A stretch of DNA of 24,432 nucleotides from Synechococcaceae bacterium WB8_1B_136 (GTDB lineage: Bacteria; Cyanobacteriota; Cyanobacteriia; PCC-6307; Cyanobiaceae). The DNA is taken from positions 1 to 24,432 of the forward strand of contig RGNC01000007.1 in the NCBI GenBank assembly GCA_010029175.1. The letters run 5' to 3'. Below the pieces are notes generated by a model. It saw only the letters and a list, made by a program, of their open reading frames with translations. It ran no database searches and was not told the origin of the DNA. Positions 16,102-22,400 of this stretch are shown here, in pieces. Every line of letters starts with the position of its first letter. Positions within the stretch are counted from its first letter, which is position 1. Made by a program: the position numbers and the translations under genes.

Positions 16102-16274
16102 TGGGATTGATCTGCACGTTCACGGGTGGCCCGGAGCAGCTGCGCTCTGGTTCCGTCTTAGCCAGGCTGAAGACCTCGGCCATGGACGCTGCCCCCGGGG
16201 GTGACGAGCAAGACCGATTCCCGGGCAAGGGCGATCAAAACTGTCTACGGTCCACAGAACGCCACCACACCGCC

Positions 16275-16532
16275 ATGCACTTCTGGGCCCCATCCATCGA
16301 TCCAGCCAATCCGATGGATTGCACCCAGCCAGAGCGCTATGCGCTGCAACGGCTCGACAGTGGCACGTTCCTCACCATCGGCGGAGACGGCCAGGTGCTG
16401 GAAGAGGTGACGACGGCGGAGGCGGCCTATCTCTTTCACACCCATGAGGCTGCGGTGCGGGCTGCCAGCGAGCTGAACGCCGAGGGCCGAGGGCCGTTTG
16501 ACGTGGTGAAGATCGAGCTGAACATCCGCTGA
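16275..16532 (+). CDS. Small hypothetical protein (85 residues)
   Basis: I do not recognise a family. The product is soluble and acidic, with no signal peptide or membrane segment. It opens MHFWAPSIDPANPMDCTQPE. A short beta-rich core follows (RYALQRLDSGTFLTIGGDG), then a helix with Ala and Glu (EVTTAEAAYLFHTHEAAVRA) and a final VVKIELNIR strand. The pattern resembles small cyanobacterial proteins that are all one compact alpha/beta unit. The ATG at 16275 is a natural start after the 173-base divergent gap from the ATPase gene; the M at residue 14 is an alternative. The stop is 6 bases from the stop of the next, convergent gene. Confidence 0.65.
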   Translation: MHFWAPSIDPANPMDCTQPERYALQRLDSGTFLTIGGDGQVLEEVTTAEAAYLFHTHEAAVRAASELNAEGRGPFDVVKIELNIR

Positions 16533-16538
16533 GCGGCT

Positions 16539-16901
16539 TCAGCTGCTGTAGCTGTCCTCAAGAACCGTGTCGGTGAGCACGGGAACCATCACAAAGGCAT
16601 CGTGGAACAGCGCGGCCGAAGCCTCAGGGGCCGGAACGGACGCGGAAACGCTGGAGGACGGTGAAGCAGACGCGATCGTGGTGGCTGGGGAGCGGCGACG
16701 CCCGCCTGCGGTGGCCTGCCCACGGCCCGTGTCCCCGCGGCTGGCCAGGGAGCGCCCCAGGCCGCTGCGGTTCGAGGGTGAACGACTGGTGACCAGAGGG
16801 CGCTGGATCGGCTGCTCCTTGAGTTCGTTGCGCACCTGGTTCAACAGCCGGAAATGACCGGTGGCGTTGTATTTCCGCAGCAGAGTTGGGTCCCAGGCCA
16901 T
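16539..16901 (-). CDS. Conserved cyanobacterial hypothetical protein (120 residues)
   Basis: Function unknown. The N-terminal 35 residues (MAWDPTLLRKYNATGHFRLL, then NQVRNELKEQPIQRP) resemble a conserved opening I recall from small cyanobacterial proteins, with an Arg-Lys-Tyr and a Gly-His-Phe-Arg-Leu-Leu core. The middle (about 36-90) is low-complexity, basic then Ser/Ala/Pro-rich, and probably disordered. The C-terminal 25 residues are hydrophobic then acidic (HDAFVMVPVLTDTVLED). No signal peptide or membrane segment is seen. The gene is convergent with the 85-residue gene and divergent from the peroxiredoxin remnant across 145 bases. The family link is from memory, so the assignment is moderate. 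Confidence 0.7.
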   Translation of the reverse strand: MAWDPTLLRKYNATGHFRLLNQVRNELKEQPIQRPLVTSRSPSNRSGLGRSLASRGDTGRGQATAGGRRRSPATTIASASPSSSVSASVPAPEASAALFHDAFVMVPVLTDTVLEDSYSS

Positions 16902-16969
16902 TCAGCCGGCGTCGTCCAGAAGAACATCACCCTAGGGGGCCACGGCTGCCGAGGGAACCGTGATAAATT

Positions 16970-16983
16970 GTTGCGGTAGCAAC
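16970..16983. repeat. Short inverted repeat upstream of the peroxiredoxin remnant
   Basis: GTTGC-GGTA-GCAAC is a perfect 5-bp inverted repeat. It sits next to an AT-rich TGATAAATT stretch (16961-16969) in the 145-base divergent gap between the 120-residue gene and the peroxiredoxin remnant. It might be an operator or a residual promoter element of the former prx gene; the evidence is only positional. Confidence 0.3.
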
Positions 16984-17046
16984 TGGTAGTCGGTCCGCCT
17001 TTGAGTTGGATCCTGCCAGTGCTCTGCACCCATTCTTTCTGCGACT

Positions 17047-17241
17047 ATGTCCCGGCTCGTTGGCTTGCAAGCTCCCGACTTCACCGCCACCGCCGTGGTG
17101 GATCAGGAGTTCAAGGAGGTGACCCTGTCCCAGTACCGCGGCAAGTACGTGGTGCTGTTCTTCTATCCGCTCGATTTCACCTTCGTGAAAGTCGACGACG
17201 ACTGGCGCATCGATCGCATCCAGAAGCTGGCGGCCGCCTGA
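17047..17241 (+). pseudogene. Truncated, apparently chimeric 2-Cys peroxiredoxin remnant
   Basis: The 64-codon frame begins as a normal typical 2-Cys peroxiredoxin for residues 1-47: MSRLVGLQAPDFTATAVV, then FKEVTLSQYRGKYVVLFFYP and LDFTFV. At codon 48, exactly where the peroxidatic Cys motif CPTE should begin, the sequence switches to KVDDDWRIDRIQKLAAA and stops. Both Cys residues and most of the thioredoxin fold are gone, so it cannot be an active peroxidase. The tail does not resemble a peroxiredoxin C terminus; VDDDWRIDRI looks like the last strand of an NTF2/SnoaL-like protein, but this is only a suggestion. A deletion joining the 5' end of prx to the 3' end of another gene explains it best. 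ligA starts 10 bases later. Confidence 0.8.
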
Positions 17242-17251
17242 TCCAGCCGCC

Positions 17252-19339
17252 GTGAGCTCCAGCCCTGCCGCCCCTGAGGCGCGCGCTCGCGAACTGCGCC
17301 GCCTGCTCAACCGGGCCGCCCACGCCTACTACGTGCTGGATACTCCCGAGATGGAGGATCCGGTCTACGACCGGCTCTATCGGGAGCTGCTGGATCTCGA
17401 AACCCAGCACCCCGCGTTGATCCGCCCCGACAGCCCCACCCAGCGGGTGGGGGGCACCCCAGCCCAGGGATTCACCAGCGTGGATCACCGCATCGGCCTG
17501 CTCAGCCTCGACAACGCCTTCAGCACGGACGAGCTGGAGGCCTGGTACAGCCGGCTGCTCAAGGTGCTCGACCGGGAACCGGCGGAGGGCACCCCCTCGC
17601 CGGCCCTGCCGATGGTGGGGGAGCTGAAGATCGACGGCAATGCCCTGGCCCTCAGCTACGACCAGGGCCTGCTGGTGCGGGCCGCCACCCGCGGCGACGG
17701 CGAGCGAGGCGAGGAGATCACCGCCAACGTGCGCACGATCCAGAGCGTGCCCCTGCGGCTGCAGCTGGAGCAGCCGCCGGCCTGGGTGGAGGTGCGGGGC
17801 GAAGCCCTGATTCCCGATGCCACCTTTGCCGCCATCAACGCCGAGCGCGAATCCCGCGGCGAGGCCCTGTTCGCCAACCCCCGCAACGCCTGCGCCGGCA
17901 CCCTGCGCCAGCTGGATCCGCGGGTGGTGGCCGCCCGGCGGCTGGATTTCTTCGCCTACACCCTGCACCTGCCGGATGATTGGCAGCCGGGACCCGGAGA
18001 TCCGCCGCGGCCCACCAGCCAGTGGGAGAGCCTGCAATGGCTCGAGGCCGCCGGCTTCAAGGTGAACCCCAACGCCGAGCTGCTGCCGGATCTGGCGGCG
18101 GTGGAGGCCTTCTTCACCAGCTGGGACACGGGCCGCCGTGCCCTGCCCTACGCCACCGATGGCGTGGTGGTGAAGCTCAACGACCTGCGGCTGCAGGACG
18201 CCGCCGGCTTCACCCAGAAGGCCCCGCGCTGGGCCATCGCGCTCAAATATCCGGCTGAAGAGGCCCCCAGCAAGCTGCTGCGGCTGGCCTGCCAGGTGGG
18301 CCGCACGGGGGTGGTGACCCCCGTGGCCGAGTTCGAGCCGGTGCCCCTGGCCGGCACCACGGTGAGCCGCGCCACCCTGCACAACGCCGATCGCCTGGCG
18401 GAACTGGATCTGCACGCCGGCGACACGATCGTGGTGCGCAAGGCCGGCGAGATCATCCCGGAGGTGGTGCGGGTGCTGGCGGAGCTGCGGCCGGCGGGGG
18501 CGGTGCGGCTGGAGCTGCCCCACCTGTGCCCCGAGTGCGGCTCGGAGCTGGTGCGGGAGGAGGGCGAGGCGGCCACCCGCTGCGTGAACAGCAGCTGCCC
18601 GGCGATCCTGCGGGGCGCCCTGCGCCACTGGGTGAGCAAGGGGGCCCTGGATGTGGACGGGCTGGGGGCCAAGTTGATCGAGCAGCTGGTGGAGCGGGGC
18701 CTGGTGCGCTCGATCGCCGATCTCTACGGCCTCGATGGGGCCCTGCTGGCCAGCCTGGAGCGCATGGGGCCCAAATCAGCCGAAAACCTGGTGGCAGCCC
18801 TGGCGGCCTCCAAGGCCCAGCCCTGGCACCGCCAGCTCTATGGCCTGGGCATCCATCACGTGGGGGAGGTGAACGCCAAGGCCCTGGCCAAGGCCTTCCC
18901 CAGCGCCGCCGAGCTGGGCACTGCCGCCGAAACCACACCGGAGGCGATCACCGCTGTGTTCGGCATCGGCGGCGAGATCGCCCAGAGCCTGCAGCAGTGG
19001 TTTGCCACCCCCGCCAACCAGCAGCTGCTCACCGCCCTGGAACGGCAGGGCTTCTCCCTGGCAGCCGGCCCCGAGCAGCTGGCCGCCAGCACCAACGGGG
19101 CGGCGGCGGCCCTCGCGGGCCAGACCTTCGTGCTCACCGGCACCCTGCCGACGCTGAGCCGCAGCCAGGCCCAGGCCCTGATCGAGGCCGCCGGCGGCAA
19201 GGTGAGCGGCTCGGTGAGCAAGAAAACCAGCTATGTGGTGGCCGGCGAGGAGGCCGGCAGCAAGCTCAGCAAGGCCGAGGCCCTGGGGGTTCCGGTGCTA
19301 GATGAGGCGGGGCTGCGGGCGCTGCTGGGACAGCCATAG
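17252..19339 (+). CDS. ligA: NAD-dependent DNA ligase LigA
   Basis: Replicative and repair ligase that seals nicks using NAD+. It has 695 residues, slightly long for the family. The Ia domain contains HAYYVLDTPEMEDPVYDRLY. The adenylation motif ELKIDGNALAL places the AMP-lysine at K126. The zinc finger is C426, C429, C444 and C449 (CPECGSELV and CVNSSCPAIL). HhH repeats follow, with LYGLGIHHVGEVNAKALAKA. The C-terminal BRCT domain runs from about residue 618 (LAGQTFVLTGTLPTLSRSQA) to the end. The GTG at 17252 is used because it directly precedes the family N terminus and sits 10 bases after the peroxiredoxin remnant. The coding sequence is among the most GC-rich in the window. Confidence 0.96.
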   Translation: MSSSPAAPEARARELRRLLNRAAHAYYVLDTPEMEDPVYDRLYRELLDLETQHPALIRPDSPTQRVGGTPAQGFTSVDHRIGLLSLDNAFSTDELEAWYSRLLKVLDREPAEGTPSPALPMVGELKIDGNALALSYDQGLLVRAATRGDGERGEEITANVRTIQSVPLRLQLEQPPAWVEVRGEALIPDATFAAINAERESRGEALFANPRNACAGTLRQLDPRVVAARRLDFFAYTLHLPDDWQPGPGDPPRPTSQWESLQWLEAAGFKVNPNAELLPDLAAVEAFFTSWDTGRRALPYATDGVVVKLNDLRLQDAAGFTQKAPRWAIALKYPAEEAPSKLLRLACQVGRTGVVTPVAEFEPVPLAGTTVSRATLHNADRLAELDLHAGDTIVVRKAGEIIPEVVRVLAELRPAGAVRLELPHLCPECGSELVREEGEAATRCVNSSCPAILRGALRHWVSKGALDVDGLGAKLIEQLVERGLVRSIADLYGLDGALLASLERMGPKSAENLVAALAASKAQPWHRQLYGLGIHHVGEVNAKALAKAFPSAAELGTAAETTPEAITAVFGIGGEIAQSLQQWFATPANQQLLTALERQGFSLAAGPEQLAASTNGAAAALAGQTFVLTGTLPTLSRSQAQALIEAAGGKVSGSVSKKTSYVVAGEEAGSKLSKAEALGVPVLDEAGLRALLGQP

Positions 19340-19456
19340 CCAAGGCGCCACGCGCAAGGCGTCCGGCAATGAATCCTGGAATACAGGAGCGCTGTGAGGG
19401 GCCACACATGCCCTATTTCCGGATCTCGGGAGAATTTCAATAGATAGGTATCTTCC

Positions 19457-22400
19457 GTGACCTCCTCCAACTTTGTGGACCTGGCCAATCTCGGTGTCCT
19501 CCGCCTTGCCGATGGCGGAGCCGAGATCAGCGCCTACCACCAGACCGGGAAGCTGGTCTTCGTGATCGGGGGCACCAACAAGGCTTCAGTCGTTGATCTC
19601 AGCGATCCTGCCAAGCCAGCGCTGAAGCAACTGCTCGAGCTCAGCGGCCCTGCCAACAGTGTGGCCGTGAGCAGCTCCGGCCTGGTGGCCATCGCCGTTG
19701 AGGGCAATGGCGCAGAGCGCTACACCAAAGGTGCTGTTGCCTTCTTCAAGGTGAGCGGCAGTGGTGCCGCCGCCGTGATCACCGCCGCAGGCGAAGTGGC
19801 CGTTGGCGTGGTGCCCGACTCCCTGGCCTTCACCCCCGATGGCACCAAGTTGGTGGTGGCCAATGAAGGTGAACCCAATGAGCTCTACACGGTGGATCCC
19901 GAGGGAACCATCTCGGTGGTCAGCATCAACGCGGAAACTCCCGCCAGCTCCACCGTGGCCACGGTGGATTTCAAAGGGCTGAACGGCCGCGAAGCTGAAC
20001 TGCGCGCCCTGGGCATTCGCCTCTCCGGCAAGAGCGACACCACTGCTGCGCAAGACCTGGAACCCGAATACGTGGCCATCAGCGCCGATGGCGCCAAGGC
20101 CTACGTGACCTTCCAGGAAAACAACGCCGTCGGCGTGGTGAACCTCACCGGCAATGGCGCCCCGTCCCTGGCGAGCCTGCGCAGCGTGGGCGTGCAGGAC
20201 TATGTGCGCGGTCAGGCCAACGTCACCACCTACGACCTGACGGTCCCCAGCCCCGGCACCACCGCCGCCGGCGCGGTCGTCCCTGGAGGTGGCCTGTCCG
20301 GCCTGTTCGCCACCGGGCGCGACAGCCTCGGCCGTTTGACCTTCCTGGCGCCTGCCGACAGGGGCCCCAATGGCAACGGCACCACCAAAGATGTGGTGAA
20401 GGCCGATGGCACAGCCGGCACGGACGGCACCGCCGACAATGTGCAGCCGTTCCTGCTGCCGGATTACCAGGCCCGCTTCTACAGGCTCGCCCTGGATGAG
20501 CGCAGTGGTGTGGTGTCAGTGGTCGGCGAAGTGAAGCTGACCCAGAAGGATGGCAAAACCCCGATCAGCGGCCGCTCCAATGGCAAGGGCGATCAGATCC
20601 CCGTTGATGTGAACGGAAATCTGCTGGCCTACGACCCCTACGGCGCCGACCTGGAATCGATCGTCCAGGACAAGGACGGCAACATCTGGATGAGCGATGA
20701 ATACCGGCCGGCGGTCTACAAGTTCAGCCCCACAGGCCAGCTGATCGAACGCTATGTGCCGGTGGGTGCAGCTGCGGCAGCGGGACTCAGCGCTGGTGCC
20801 CTCGGAGTTGAAACCCTGCCGGCCGAGTACGCCAAACGCCAGACCAACCGCGGCTTTGAAGGGCTGGCCTACGACGCCACCAGCGGCAAGCTGTTTGCCT
20901 TTGTGCAAAGCCCCCTCGACGATGTGGGCGCGAACGATGGCAGCAAGGGTTCGCTGATCCGCATCCTTGAGCTGGATGCAAGCAGCGGCAAGCCCAGCGG
21001 GGAATATCTCTACCCAATGGCTGGCAAGGGGAGTGTCACTGGAACGGACACCCCGTTCTACGAGAACAAGGTGGACAAGATCGGCGATGTGGCCTATGAC
21101 CCCACGCGCCAGGTGTTCTACGTGCTGGAGCGTGACTCCACCGCCGGCGCCCTGAGTTACAAGCAGATCTTCGAGGTGAGCCTGAAAGGAGCCACCAACA
21201 CCCTCGGCAACAGCATTGCCAACGAAGAAAACTTCAGCATCGACAACCTGGCGGCCCAGGGAATCAAGCTGGCCAGCAAGGTACTGCTCACCAACCTGTC
21301 GAGCGAAGGGTACCTGCCGAACGACAAGCCCGAGGGCCTGGCCCTGCTGGCAGACGGTCGTCTGGCCGTCATCAACGACAACGACTTCGGCGTTACATCA
21401 CTGGATGCAGCCGCTTACAACGGCCTGAGCACCGCTGACAAGGCGAAATACGCTCTGGCCTCCGACATCAACGGTTCAAAAACCTACGTCTACGCCAATC
21501 CAGCCGATGCCAAAACCCAGCTGGGCTTGGTGAGCTTTGCCCCCACCTTGCTTGATGCGAACGACAAGGATGGCGGCATCCAACTGCTCAAGAATCAGAA
21601 TCTCTACGGACTGCGCATGCCCGATGGCATTGCTGCCTATCAGACGAAGGGTGCTGATGGCACCAGCCAGACCTTCACGGTGATCGCCAATGAGGGCGAT
21701 GGACGGGTACGCCCAGACGGCGATTACACCAGCGGTGGAACAACAACCAAGGACGGCTCCGTCTACAGCGACGAGCTGCGCGCTGGCGTCACTGGAACCG
21801 GGACAGACACTCGTCTGAAGACCGTCAAGGACCTGGGCAACTACGACGCCAGCACAGCGGCCTACGAACAGAAGTTCGCCTTCGGCGGCCGATCGATCAC
21901 CATTCTCGACTCCCTGGGCAATGTGGTGTGGGACAGCGGAGATCTGATTGATCGTGCCGCCATTGCCGCTGGTATCTATGACGATGCCCGATCGGACGAC
22001 AAGGGGGCTGAACCCGAGAATCTGGCCATCGCCACCATTGGCGGTCGCAACTTTGCCTTTGTGGGCCTCGAGCGTGGCACCAGCAGCAGCGTGGCCAGCT
22101 TTGACATCACCAATCCCTACAGCGCCTATCTGGTGGGATTCCAGAAATCCGCAACGGGGATCATCTCCCCGGAAGGCATTGCGGTGATCCCTGCCGCCCA
22201 AAGCCCCAATGGCAAGGATCTACTGCTGGTGAGCAATGAGGTGAGCAAAGATCTCGAAATCAAGCAGATCAACCCCGGCTTCAGCCTACAGATCCTGCAT
22301 TACTACGGTGAAAGCGGCACCCTGGGCATCAAGACGGCGCCAATCATGGGCGCCCTGATCGACAAGTTCGATGATCAGTTTGCCAACACGCTTGTAATTG

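Noticed and set aside
16034..16228. Short minus-strand frame overlapping the start of the ATPase gene, considered as a frameshifted N-terminal domain of the pump
   Set aside because: Its translation (MAEVFSLAKTEPERSCSG and on) has no resemblance to a cation-ATPase N-domain, so it does not explain the missing tail.
17177..18628. Long minus-strand open frame opposite ligA
   Set aside because: Gly/Gln/His-rich shadow of a very GC-rich gene whose plus-strand reading carries all ligase motifs.
19341..19361. Two direct CAAGGCG heptamers, 14 bases apart, ahead of the giant phosphoesterase gene, considered as a Pho box
   Set aside because: Sequence and spacing do not match the tandem octamer Pho boxes known in cyanobacteria, and the first copy abuts the ligA stop. 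No Pho box was found in the 117-base gap 19340-19456.
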